Assembly: GCF_028765545.1 (NCBI RefSeq)
Contig: NZ_JARACP010000020.1
Span: forward strand, 1 to 56,387
Reading direction: 5' to 3'
Origin: Aliivibrio sp. S4MY1
GTDB lineage: Bacteria; Pseudomonadota; Gammaproteobacteria; Enterobacterales; Vibrionaceae
DNA length: 56,387 nt
Under the pieces are notes generated by a model. It did no database searches. It saw nothing but the letters and a program-made list of their open reading frames with translations, and was not told where the DNA came from. Below, one piece after another: positions 46,361-54,655 of this stretch. Positions within the stretch are counted from its first letter, which is position 1. Every line of letters starts with the position of its first letter. Both the position numbers and the translations under genes were made by a program.

Positions 46361-46457
46361 AAACAACAAACTTAAATTTAATAGGTTAATTATTATTCTC
46401 AAGATAAAAACAATAACAACGAATGATAGTGGTAAGTTTATCGCAACCGCGTTGGGA

Positions 46458-47285
46458 TAGAAACTAATAATCTTGGTAAAGCTCTTAAGTCAAGACACAG
46501 CTCTACAAGCTATTAGACCAATTGCAAACCAAGGTAAGTTAGAAACGGTAGGGCGATTGTGTCGTAGTTTAAATGAGTTCATGACCTTTGCTGTGAATAC
46601 TTGTGTTATAGAACACAATAGACTTGCTGATATTGGGAAAGCGTTTTTCACTGTCAAAGTTACTAACCAGGCATCGCTAGAGCCTAAAGATCTACCGGAG
46701 CTGTTAAAAACGATTAATTACGCATCTATTAAGCCCATCACACGCTGTTTGTTAGAATGGCAACTTCATACAATGACAAGACCTACCGAGACTGCTGGTG
46801 CTCGCTGGGATGAAACAGACAAAGAAAAAATGCTATGGGTTATCCCAGCTGAACGAATGAAGAAGGGAAGAGTACATACCGTCCCATTAACACAGCAAAC
46901 CTTAGACTTATTAGAAACGATTGATTTTATCACTGGCGAGAGTGAATACCTTTTCCCTGCTGATAAAAGCAATAAAAATCATATAAATAAAGAAACAGCT
47001 AATAAAGCATTGGTGCGAATGGGATTTAAAGGAAGACAAACTTCTCATGGCCTACGAGCATTAGCTAGTACTACCTTAAATGAACAAAACTTTGATGCGG
47101 ATATTATCGAAGCTGCACTCTCTCATGTTGATAGAGATAAGGTTCGAAGCGCATACAACCGCACTGATTATCTTGGACGACGTAAGGTTCTAATGGCGTA
47201 GTGGAGCAATCATATTGAAGAGGCGGCTACTGGTAGCTTGTCTATGAGTGGGAAAAAGAATCTTAAGGCTTGTAGCTTAATATAG
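46458..47285 (+). pseudogene. Tyrosine integrase remnant (5' deleted, in-frame TAG)
   Basis: The open part (46473-47198) encodes the C-terminal part of the core-binding region and a full catalytic domain of an island-type tyrosine recombinase. All catalytic residues are visible: R in TMTRPTE, K in KKGRVHTVPL, SHGLR, H in ALSHVD and the nucleophile Y in RSAYNR. A stop lies at 46458-46460, and only TTG starts the frame; the DUF4102-type arm-binding N-terminus (about 150 residues) is missing. A TAG at 47199-47201 stops the frame just before WSNHIEEAATGS, a stretch typical of this family's C-terminus, which continues to TAG 47283-47285. So both ends are damaged. It is likely non-functional and explains why the element looks fixed. 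Confidence 0.82.
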
Positions 47286-47292
47286 CTTAAAG

Positions 47293-47322
47293 AAAGTAGG
47301 TAGAGTTAATTCTACCTACTTT
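47293..47322. terminator. Bidirectional terminator between the integrase remnant and the 317-residue gene
   Basis: A 12-pair perfect stem (AAAGTAGGTAGA / TCTACCTACTTT) with a 6-base loop is followed by ATTATTATAT. Confidence 0.8.
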
Positions 47323-47326
47323 ATTA

Positions 47327-48280
47327 TTATATTCCTGAATTTTTTATTATTTTAGATTCATTATTGATCAGTTTTTCAAGTGTCTCATTTAAATTCAACC
47401 CATAAAAATTAGAAATATCCTCAAGTTTACTTTTTGAATCTTGTCTAATAACTAAATTAATAGTTGTTTTCTTGTCTTTTTTTATTTTATTTCTGTATTT
47501 AACTTGTCCCCAAGCTTTTTTCATTTTTATTAAGAAAAGTTCTTTAGCATCATCAGTTATCTCTAAAGAATGGAATAGTGCGGGAATGACTATAGAATAA
47601 TGGTTATAATCATCAATGATATTTGGTATGTGTTTATGATTGTTTTTTATTATATGGTTATCTTTAATGTACTTTACGGCCCAGATAGCCTGGTCGTTAT
47701 CTTTTTTTGAAAGCCAATTAAAATTAAACTTACTTCTTGAAAATATATATTCTTCATTTAGATAGTGTATATATTTTTTCTTATTGTAGTCATCTGACGT
47801 GATTGAATTTATAAATGATATAAAATCTATTCTCATTTGTGTAATAGTGTTTTTTCTTTGAGTGGCAGTATGATTCATGAATTCTAGTGGTTTATCTTTT
47901 AATGTTCGTCTCGTGTTAAAAAACAAGTCATGTCCATTTATTGAAAATACATTATTATTAAGTAAGTGGAAGTAACAAAATAAAATACTAGTTGGGTCCT
48001 TACTATCAATAAAATCAAAGTACGCATCATTAATATAGTAATAACATAAGTGTTCAATTATTTCTTTCAGTTCTTTCAAATGATAGCCATTTTTCTTAAA
48101 TTCAATGGCTAATAACTGAATAGCTTCTTCTTTGGAATGGTAAACGATATTGTCATCTATGTATAAAATTCTTTCTACTCTGCAGCGTTTAATAATATGA
48201 ATTAATTTAATATGACTTAGTTGTCTTAAATAATTTTCTAATTCATGTAAAGATATTATATTTTGATCAAATGTAGGCAT
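47327..48280 (-). CDS. Unknown element protein, 317 residues, RHH-like C-terminus
   Basis: The protein has no signal or membrane segment and is rich in lysine, isoleucine and asparagine. The C-terminal 50 residues (TTINLVIRQDSKSKLEDISN then LNETLEKLINNE) look like a ribbon-helix-helix-type DNA-binding tail: a beta strand then two helices. The large N-terminal region is unrecognised. It is divergent from the Gp2/YagK-type gene across 433 bases, a typical setting for a replication or regulation partner in satellite-like elements. Function cannot be assigned. Confidence 0.65.
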   Translation of the reverse strand: MPTFDQNIISLHELENYLRQLSHIKLIHIIKRCRVERILYIDDNIVYHSKEEAIQLLAIEFKKNGYHLKELKEIIEHLCYYYINDAYFDFIDSKDPTSILFCYFHLLNNNVFSINGHDLFFNTRRTLKDKPLEFMNHTATQRKNTITQMRIDFISFINSITSDDYNKKKYIHYLNEEYIFSRSKFNFNWLSKKDNDQAIWAVKYIKDNHIIKNNHKHIPNIIDDYNHYSIVIPALFHSLEITDDAKELFLIKMKKAWGQVKYRNKIKKDKKTTINLVIRQDSKSKLEDISNFYGLNLNETLEKLINNESKIIKNSGI

Positions 48281-48617
48281 TTTAATAATCTACTAAGTAG
48301 TTTTTATGTGTGTTTATTGTGGTTTTTTTATGTGTTTTGTATAGTAAGTAAATCGATTTTCATGACCTGTAATGTATGGGTTTTATGGTTTCTTTGATTC
48401 AAATCACAGAGCGTAGTTCATCCGATTGTTGTGCACATAACTTCAGAGTGAATGGATTTACTCTAAAGTGTATTTCAAATGATGCTGGCTTGTTTTTTAT
48501 AATCGTGAGTACGAATAATGAGAAAGAATGAATAGTAGGATATTATAAGTTACTTATTTTTTAAACAATATGATGGCAGTATGACTAGTATTATTAGTCT
48601 ATATATAACCTATTAAT

Positions 48618-48638
48618 ACTAGGTTACCCTAACCTAGT
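48618..48638. repeat. Inverted repeat ACTAGGTTA-ccc-TAACCTAGT
   Basis: Nine perfect pairs with a 3-base centre lie in the gap before the Gp2-type gene and are built from the same TAACCT unit as neighbouring repeats. It could be an operator or an origin hairpin; no T-run follows. Confidence 0.6.
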
Positions 48639-48676
48639 TAAGTAACCTCAACATTATTATTAACATCAGCTAACCA

Positions 48677-48712
48677 TCCTATACCAGATACACCATCAAT
48701 TAAGGTATAGGA
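48677..48712 (+). promoter_or_regulatory. Inverted repeat covering the ribosome site of the Gp2-type gene
   Basis: TCCTATACC (48677-48685) and GGTATAGGA (48704-48712) are perfect complements with an 18-base loop. The right arm contains the AGGA ribosome site, and the ATG starts one base after the arm. Folding of the mRNA would hide the ribosome site; a protein operator is the alternative. Confidence 0.6.
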
Positions 48713-48713
48713 A

Positions 48714-49367
48714 ATGAAAACTAAAACTCAGACAAACAGAAATTTAACTATAACAAAAAAAGACACATTCAATGGATTAAGTATCTATAAGCATGAAAAT
48801 GGTTTGGTTATAAATTACTTAGATAAAATATATAATACTATCGATAAAGCAATAACTGAATATCCAAGAACCATGGCTGTTCGAATTGATCTTCGTATGT
48901 CAAAATCATTACTATTTGATAACTCATCAGTCATTAAAAACTTTATCGCATCTCTCGATGCTCAAATACAAGCCGATCTTAATAGGAAAAAAAGAAAGGG
49001 TATTAGAGTCAGAGCTTGCAAGATTAGATATATCTGGGTTAAAGAAAGAAGTACATCGTTAAGCGATCATTATCATTTAGTATTATTCTTCAATAAAGAT
49101 GTTTATCATTGTTTGGGTGATTTTAAAAATGAAGATAATTTATCTCACAAGATAAAAAAGGCATGGTGCAGTGCTTTAGATTTGGATATTGACGAGGGAA
49201 GTCGGCTTGTGAATTTTTCCGATAATGGAGTGTACTGGCTTGATAATAATTCAAGAAACTTTAAGGATGAATTTGATTCATTATTTTATCGAGTAAGTTA
49301 TTTAGCAAAGTTAGAAACAAAAAAATACGGTGATGGGACGCGAAGCTTTGGTTGCTCTCAGCGATAA
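48714..49367 (+). CDS. Inovirus Gp2 / YagK-YfjJ family protein (putative replication initiator)
   Basis: This 217-residue protein resembles the inovirus Gp2 (YagK/YfjJ C-terminal) family: an N-terminal RIDLRMSK-type strand, a central YIWVKERSTSLSDHYHLVLFFNKD with an HxH-like pair, and the C-terminal signature FYRVSYLAKLETKKYGDGTRSFGCSQR. Members occur in filamentous phages, P4-like satellites and genomic islands and are thought to act in DNA replication; the mode of action is not established. The start (MKTKTQ) has AGGA upstream, masked by an inverted repeat. It is divergent from the 317-residue gene. Confidence 0.78.
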   Translation: MKTKTQTNRNLTITKKDTFNGLSIYKHENGLVINYLDKIYNTIDKAITEYPRTMAVRIDLRMSKSLLFDNSSVIKNFIASLDAQIQADLNRKKRKGIRVRACKIRYIWVKERSTSLSDHYHLVLFFNKDVYHCLGDFKNEDNLSHKIKKAWCSALDLDIDEGSRLVNFSDNGVYWLDNNSRNFKDEFDSLFYRVSYLAKLETKKYGDGTRSFGCSQR

Positions 49368-49372
49368 AAAAT

Positions 49373-49393
49373 AGAGGAGCATTACGCTCCTCT
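49373..49393. terminator. Hairpin between the Gp2-type gene and a lipoprotein gene
   Basis: An 8-pair stem (AGAGGAGC / GCTCCTCT) with a 5-base loop separates the convergent genes, with weak T-runs. Confidence 0.65.
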
Positions 49394-49410
49394 GTAATTT
49401 ATTTCAGTGA

Positions 49411-50850
49411 TTAATTAGTGCATTCGCCCCATACTATGCCATCAGTACCACATTCTTCTTTATGTGTTCCATTAGGGAATATAGTAAATTTTCTATATTG
49501 GCCATTGTTATCATAGCTGGTTCTTATTTGAGTTCTATCTTCCATAGTGACGGTTTTATCTTTAACCCAGAAAGACGCATCAGGCTCTGCGGTTAAATTA
49601 TCATATTGGTAAGGTAGATTTTCAAAGTTAGTCATCAACTCGTTTAAATCTAGTTGATGATGGTTGCTTTCAAATCCAACCCAATCAGATAAGAAAGGAA
49701 ATGAACCAGCATTACGGCCATACCCGAATTGACTAGAAAAACGGTCATTGTTTTCCGTGTAATCTACAATCGCGTATCTGTGGGTGATAGCTTGGGCAAT
49801 GTCGCTAGGAATACAATCTTCGAATGTATTTGCATTATTGTTGGTTAAGTTAACTAAGCTATATGTTTTATTATTAGATACGACCTCAGAGATCTCTTCT
49901 TTAATGTCACAAGTGTAAGGTGAGCTATCACCATTTCTTGATTCAAATTCGTAGCTGGTTCTATAAGTATAATTATTACCTTTGGTGGTGGCAGTTTTAC
50001 CATAAATAATCGTTCTAATATCTTGGCTGAAATCATCACGAACTTTAACTAATTCACTACGCTGCTCATTGTCAAAGCTAATTAGTTGTTCACGATACCA
50101 AGCAGTAGGGTAAGCGTTGTTGTTATCTCTGTAATCCCCTTTATGGTAATCAACATAAGCAAATAGGGCATTAGGGTTTTGGCGTTTTAACTCTTCTGTT
50201 GCAGTAAATGATTGTTGTAAGCCACGTACAATGTCTTGTGCTTTAAGTGAGGTATCGGCATCACCAGCAGCAATGAAATCATCAAAGATGATCTCTTCTG
50301 GAATATTGTAATGATATACAACTCGATCAATGGCTTGATTAAGTGATGAAATTAATGCTTTACGTTTTTGGTAATCATTTTTTACACTCTCACAAGTTAA
50401 ATTACCATTTGATGCCAGTTCCTTTTCAACAGAGGTCCACAGTACAGTCGTTAAAGGGGTAACGTGATACAAATCTTCTTTTGTGATTGATTCAAATTTA
50501 GGAGGCAATACCATTTGGTAAGTCTTTTCAACGATACCTAAATCTTGATCTATCGCACCAACGGGAACATCAACAATAAGAGGGACATATTGCGCACACT
50601 CTTGTTGAGCTTGGTTCAGTTCTAAACGGTAATCACCAAGGTTAGAGGTAATGGCATGGGGTTCATTACTATCTAATTGACGGTTAAAATTTAAATCTAG
50701 GTAAACCGTAGCACCGTCAATATAACCATCGATGGCCTTTCCTGTTAATGATGCGGTGATAGGCTCATTATTATCGCTATCAGACCCACCACAAGCGGTT
50801 AAGGCGAATGAGATAGCAGAAGCTAATAACATTTTATTTTTTAGTTTCAT
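49411..50850 (-). CDS. Unknown lipoprotein, element cargo
   Basis: This 479-residue protein has a lipoprotein signal (ISFALTAC; Cys at residue 20) followed by a GGSDSDNNE linker. Residues of about 33-75 (GKAIDGYIDGATVYLDLNFN then QLDSNEPHAIT) form a carboxypeptidase-regulatory-like/calcium-type beta module often seen at the start of vibrio and Shewanella surface lipoproteins. The rest is unrecognised; it contains several cysteines near the C-terminus. It follows the WYL-like gene by 18 bases and is thus co-transcribed with it. It probably sits on the cell surface or in the periplasm. No enzyme motif is visible. Confidence 0.72.
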   Translation of the reverse strand: MKLKNKMLLASAISFALTACGGSDSDNNEPITASLTGKAIDGYIDGATVYLDLNFNRQLDSNEPHAITSNLGDYRLELNQAQQECAQYVPLIVDVPVGAIDQDLGIVEKTYQMVLPPKFESITKEDLYHVTPLTTVLWTSVEKELASNGNLTCESVKNDYQKRKALISSLNQAIDRVVYHYNIPEEIIFDDFIAAGDADTSLKAQDIVRGLQQSFTATEELKRQNPNALFAYVDYHKGDYRDNNNAYPTAWYREQLISFDNEQRSELVKVRDDFSQDIRTIIYGKTATTKGNNYTYRTSYEFESRNGDSSPYTCDIKEEISEVVSNNKTYSLVNLTNNNANTFEDCIPSDIAQAITHRYAIVDYTENNDRFSSQFGYGRNAGSFPFLSDWVGFESNHHQLDLNELMTNFENLPYQYDNLTAEPDASFWVKDKTVTMEDRTQIRTSYDNNGQYRKFTIFPNGTHKEECGTDGIVWGECTN

Positions 50851-50868
50851 GTTGTTTTCTCGTTTGTA

Positions 50869-51633
50869 TTATTCAGTTAAATAAAATTGTTTTGGTTCAT
50901 TAGTCGTTTCAGTTACAAAATCTTTGAGAATAAAATCGGAAGGATAGGTAAATTGAAATGTTGAAAGTATCGCTGAATCAATAAGTCCAAGATCTACCGT
51001 ATGTATTGCTAGTGTTTGATGTTGACGATAGACGAGCACAAGTGAATTATGTTTTATAAGTAATCCAAGAGGCTCTATTTTTAAACGGTGTAGTACTAAT
51101 GCCTGGCTTGATATAGAAATAAGGTATTGATCAAACAATGCTGAATGTATGATTTCTAATAAGGGCAAGCTTTTGTTAATTAACGGATAAGATGTAAAAG
51201 TATCAATGTGAACTTTATTTAGGTACAGTCGCTCTTTAGATGGCTTTAATCCTTTATCTAACAATGAGATAGAGTCATTTACTAAGGTTTGGTAAGTATG
51301 AGTGATTTTGATTGGCATAGTCGGTCTTAAGTATTTATCTATGAGACAAAAGACTAATGCTTCTTTAGTGCCTAGCTTTAATAATTGCTCTGATTTTTTA
51401 CGATAAGTATGTGGGATCGTTCGCATATCGCATTCAACATTAAAAAGTATGACGATGATTTCATCCAAATAACGCTTAATACTTCTTGGGGTTCGATAGA
51501 TATGAAGATCAGCCAATTGCTGCTCTAGCTCTCGAACCGTTATTGCACGGTGTTGAGGTATCAGCATGAGTGTATGTAATATCGCTGAAATACCATCAAT
51601 GCTTGTTTTATTCGTAATAGAGTTGTCTTTCAT
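50869..51633 (-). CDS. HTH/WYL-like transcriptional regulator (degenerate WYL)
   Basis: This 254-residue protein has an N-terminal winged HTH pattern (ITVRELEQQLADL then RTPRSIKRYLDEI) and a C-terminal region that follows the WYL ligand-binding fold (RLKIEPLGLLIKHNSLVLVYRQ), although the WYL triplet itself is not conserved. WYL regulators often control defence or mobile-element genes and sense nucleic-acid ligands. The start ATG has GGTGA about eight bases upstream. It lies 18 bases upstream of the lipoprotein gene in the same direction, so it may regulate that gene. Confidence 0.7.
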   Translation of the reverse strand: MKDNSITNKTSIDGISAILHTLMLIPQHRAITVRELEQQLADLHIYRTPRSIKRYLDEIIVILFNVECDMRTIPHTYRKKSEQLLKLGTKEALVFCLIDKYLRPTMPIKITHTYQTLVNDSISLLDKGLKPSKERLYLNKVHIDTFTSYPLINKSLPLLEIIHSALFDQYLISISSQALVLHRLKIEPLGLLIKHNSLVLVYRQHQTLAIHTVDLGLIDSAILSTFQFTYPSDFILKDFVTETTNEPKQFYLTE

Positions 51634-51878
51634 GCATCACCAAGTATTGCTTATCAGAATTGGCTGATAGGCATAGACGAAATTTAATGTTGGAAAGAGT
51701 ACGGATGAGGTGGACAGATAATGTCCATCTTAAAAGTAAGAAGATTTTCAATAATAGAATTGTGATTGGAGTAACATTTTTGTTTGGGTTAGTACGTTGT
51801 TATTTCTATAAATAATGGCTGATTTTGCATTAACTGAGGTTATAGAAACCTCAGTGGTAAATGGACGGTGTGATCTGT

Positions 51879-52214
51879 TTACTTTTTATAGTTGATAACG
51901 AGTTTGTCAGCTAATGGATACTTAGCAATTTCATAGTCAGGTGAATACGTTGCTACATTATGCATTGCGATTACAGCAGCAGAAGCGAGTCCAAAAATAG
52001 ATGCAGGGCCAGACGCTAAGCTTGCTGCCATCGTCGTAGATCGACATGCTGTATATACTCTACATTTAAGCCCTTGTGATTCTATTTTTGTCTCAATTCG
52101 TTTTACGGTTTGTGAGAAATTTTTAACGTTGGTTAAGGTGAAGGATTTTCTTTCCTTTATTAAAGTAATGATCTCTTCATCATTTAGGTAATGAACTATA
52201 TTGCTTGTGCTCAT
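51879..52214 (-). CDS. Unknown 111-residue protein with small-residue hydrophobic segment
   Basis: The protein starts with a charged helical half (NDEEIITLIKERKSF) and has a central hydrophobic, Ala/Ser/Gly-rich stretch (TMAASLASGPASIFGLASAA) long enough to enter a membrane. It ends in a YSPDYEIAKYPLADKLVINYKK tail. The start is supported by AAGGAT eight bases upstream. I do not recognise it. A small membrane-active or membrane-anchored element protein is possible, but no toxin or immunity role can be claimed. Confidence 0.6.
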   Translation of the reverse strand: MSTSNIVHYLNDEEIITLIKERKSFTLTNVKNFSQTVKRIETKIESQGLKCRVYTACRSTTMAASLASGPASIFGLASAAVIAMHNVATYSPDYEIAKYPLADKLVINYKK

Positions 52215-52378
52215 TTTTTAATCCTTATTAAATTTACTGAGTTTGATGTGGCTTTAGATTACTGATGCATAAGACAAATAATGTCCTTCTTACCCATTTT
52301 TACGACAATATGTGAGAAAGGTTAGATCATCAGGTGTTGAGGGGATGCGTTATTTAGATAATGTATAGAGAAATTGTA

Positions 52379-52615
52379 TTAATGATTGATGTCTTTTAAT
52401 CGATAACCTCTTTTGATTAGTTCAGCAGTGGCGGATATTCTTTTTAAATGAATGGCTGAGAAATTTTGTATGATTTCAAATAATTCGGGATCAGTGTATT
52501 GCTCTACTTCTTTTCTATATTCTTGGTATTGCTTTTGTAAGTATTGACAACCAAGCAGTGTTGCTTTGATAAGCCCTTTTGCTATTTGGCCTTTAACGGA
52601 TAAAATATAGTGCAT
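52379..52615 (-). CDS. Small helical unknown protein, 78 residues
   Basis: This short, mostly helical protein has AGGA upstream of ATG (MHYILSVKG), which supports it as a real gene. The hydrophobic part (GLIKATLLGCQYL) is too short to be a convincing membrane segment. It lies between the 111-residue gene and the split protein gene. No family is recognised. Confidence 0.5.
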   Translation of the reverse strand: MHYILSVKGQIAKGLIKATLLGCQYLQKQYQEYRKEVEQYTDPELFEIIQNFSAIHLKRISATAELIKRGYRLKDINH

Positions 52616-52691
52616 GTTGGCATTCCTTTTGTTCTTAAAAAAGGAGATTAATAATCAGGTGATGGAAGTATTTCCAGTCATAAATTTCGAT

Positions 52692-53591
52692 TTAAGTTAT
52701 TGACGTTAGCATTCCCATTTCTCCTAAAGGAACATACTTTGCTTTATTGGATTCATTCCAAAATACGTGTTTTTCCACGCACCAACCATGATAAAGATAA
52801 TCCACATCCGTTAAGCCTGAGCCTTGCCCTATGCCGTAATTATTACGGTGCTCACAGCTTTGCTCTTTGTCGTTTAGAAATGCCGTATCAGGGTGATTCA
52901 AACAGGCTTTACGGAGTTCAGGAAATAATCGTCTGGTATGGGTAGACCACGCTAAAATAATGGTGCGAAGGGTTTTGGTATGATGCTCTCCTGAATACGG
53001 CTCACTGCGTTCTTTATCGTATTCGGTGTAAGTGGCTACGATCACGCCTTTCGCCCACTTAGGTATGACTAGAGCCGCTTGAAATGCCTTTTCATTGGCT
53101 TGGTGGACTTGCTATTCTTTTTCTTCTTGATCACGTTTGGCTTGCTCTTTATCTCGCTCTTGTTGCTTGGCAAGTTCAGTGGTTTTAATGGTTTGAATTC
53201 GAGCCTCAGTCACAAACTCGATATCAAAACGATAGGTTCTAATGAGTGTGATTAATTGCTGATGATTAGCATCATTACGTAACCACGGCTTATCAGCATC
53301 GAGGTGGTGTTTTTGATGGTACTCAAGGGTACTAAGACAATGATCAGTAAAGCCTACAGCATTGCCACCACAACCTAGATCTAAGCGGCATTGGTGTTCA
53401 TCCCCATTTTCAAATGTCACCGTTACATTGGTTTTGTCATAACCGCCTAATGGGTTTTGTTTAGCAACGTTTAATGCTTTACGTTCAAAGTCCATAAAGT
53501 CATACAACTGGCCTTCATTGAACTCATTGGATTCAGACCAATTGACTAAGACTGAGAAGGGATTAAGGGTTGGTATTATTTGTTTATTCAT
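52692..53591 (-). pseudogene. LPD25-like protein split by an in-frame TAG
   Basis: The frame from ATG 53591 runs to a TAG at 53112-53114 (159 residues), then stays open in the same frame for another 139 codons to the TGA/TAA-type end at 52692. The first part has features like the LPD25 domain seen in mobile elements: NWSESNEFNEGQLYDF, GYDKTNVTVTFENGDEHQ. The second part (IVATYTEYDKERSEPY, LAWSTHTRRLFPELRKA, YLYHGWCVEKH) has the composition of real coding sequence and would make one 299-residue protein. A Q or W codon changed to TAG is the simple explanation. Two separate genes are less likely, as no good start is present after the stop (only GTG at 53045). The domain name is from recall. Confidence 0.65.
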
Positions 53592-53679
53592 AAGTTAGTT
53601 ATCCTGATTTTTAGGCATAAAAAACCGCAACCAAAAGGCTGCGGCATGATGTGTGTGATATTGAAGTAGAGGTAAATGA

Positions 53680-54147
53680 TTACGATACGTTGATTTCTAT
53701 TTCGTCATACATTCCCATATCGGCATAAGCCAGAAAATTATGCTCCCATAATTGATACAACTCCTTAGCGGCACCGTCCTCTTTGATGGACGAATAACGC
53801 CCTAAGTAGCTAGCAAACCATTCACCACTAAGAAAATCAAAATCTAACTCTTTGGCTAACTCTGGATAGTGATTATCCACAAAAGCAAAGTCCGTGATGT
53901 AGGCGTATTGCCATGTGTTATCAGTTTCTTTGGTTAGTGCAATTTCAACAGGGTGAAAGCCACCATTTTCAGCACTGTAGCTTTTATCTCGAAAGTTAAA
54001 GATGACACTGTTTGTTTCCTCTAAGCCAGAATGCAATTCAGGACGTTGATTAAGCGCATCAACAAGGCATTGGTTCAGTTTGTTTGATACTGGCAACAAC
54101 GTAGGGATAAGGTTAGTGGTGGTAATGATGGTTTGTAATTCAGACAC
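53680..54147 (-). CDS. DUF2787 protein, copy 2
   Basis: This 155-residue protein belongs to DUF2787, a family of unknown function found in Vibrio islands and plasmids. The recognisable core is IFNFRDKSYSAENGGFHPVEI. It uses a GTG start (GTG TCT GAA) with an ideal ribosome site AGGAGG eight bases upstream, which fixes the start. It has no membrane or signal segment. The neighbouring gene upstream is a second DUF2787 member with matching motif. Confidence 0.82.
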   Translation of the reverse strand: MSELQTIITTTNLIPTLLPVSNKLNQCLVDALNQRPELHSGLEETNSVIFNFRDKSYSAENGGFHPVEIALTKETDNTWQYAYITDFAFVDNHYPELAKELDFDFLSGEWFASYLGRYSSIKEDGAAKELYQLWEHNFLAYADMGMYDEIEINVS

Positions 54148-54211
54148 GATGTGTCCTCCTATGATTGAAATAAGATAATAATTTGGTAAAACGAATTAAG
54201 GTTGGATGGGA

Positions 54212-54655
54212 TTAAGTGCGTATCTCGTTAGCTGAAATGTCATCAAAGTGTTGGTTTCGTAGTTGACGACAAAAGGCGAGTGCCCATGACGTAAATAGGT
54301 CGATGACTTGCGGCCTAGCAAGTTTACAACCTTGAATGTCAGGTTGATAGAACCAACCACGTTTAAAATTGAAATACAGCTCAGGTGTAACGTTTGGGCT
54401 GTGTTCATCGGGATAAGAAAAGCTGGCAATAAATACCAATTTCCAAATATGGCGATTATCTTCGTCTCGCTCAAAACGCATTTCTACAGGGTGCAATCCC
54501 TCACGTCGATGATAATAGTTAGTGTCTCGAAAGTTCACTGAAAGTCGATTGATATCAGTACGAAGAGAAAAGCCATCAAGTACGACTTCAAGATGACGAT
54601 GCAGACTTTTTGGTAATGCTAGGTCTTTACCGTGAACTAGTAATTCTCTTTTCAT
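54212..54655 (-). CDS. DUF2787 protein, copy 1
   Basis: This 147-residue paralogue of the next gene has the motif SVNFRDTNYYHRREGLHPVEM. Its ATG overlaps the stop codon of radC (TAATG), so it is translated with it. The two DUF2787 proteins are clearly diverged, so the duplication is old or they came together from different sources. Function is unknown. Confidence 0.82.
   Translation of the reverse strand: MKRELLVHGKDLALPKSLHRHLEVVLDGFSLRTDINRLSVNFRDTNYYHRREGLHPVEMRFERDEDNRHIWKLVFIASFSYPDEHSPNVTPELYFNFKRGWFYQPDIQGCKLARPQVIDLFTSWALAFCRQLRNQHFDDISANEIRT

Larger units (their letters stand above)
48281..48713. other. 433-base gene-free gap with repeats (putative origin/operator)
   Basis: Between the two divergent element genes I see no gene. 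The right part is AT-rich and has several TAACCT/AGGTTA units (48606, 48621, 48630, 48642) and two inverted repeats listed separately. This is the place expected for the promoters of both genes and possibly a replication origin of the element; neither is proven. Confidence 0.45.

Noticed and set aside
46766-46972. 68-codon frame opposite the integrase
   Set aside because: It lies wholly inside the better-supported integrase frame and has no ribosome site.
53045-53045. Separate gene starting at this GTG
   Set aside because: The same frame continues upstream to the TAG and into the preceding protein, so a split gene explains it better.
47199-53114. General stop-codon recoding in the element
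   Set aside because: Other element genes end in TAA and chromosomal genes here end normally in TAG, so decay by mutation is simpler; kept only as a question.
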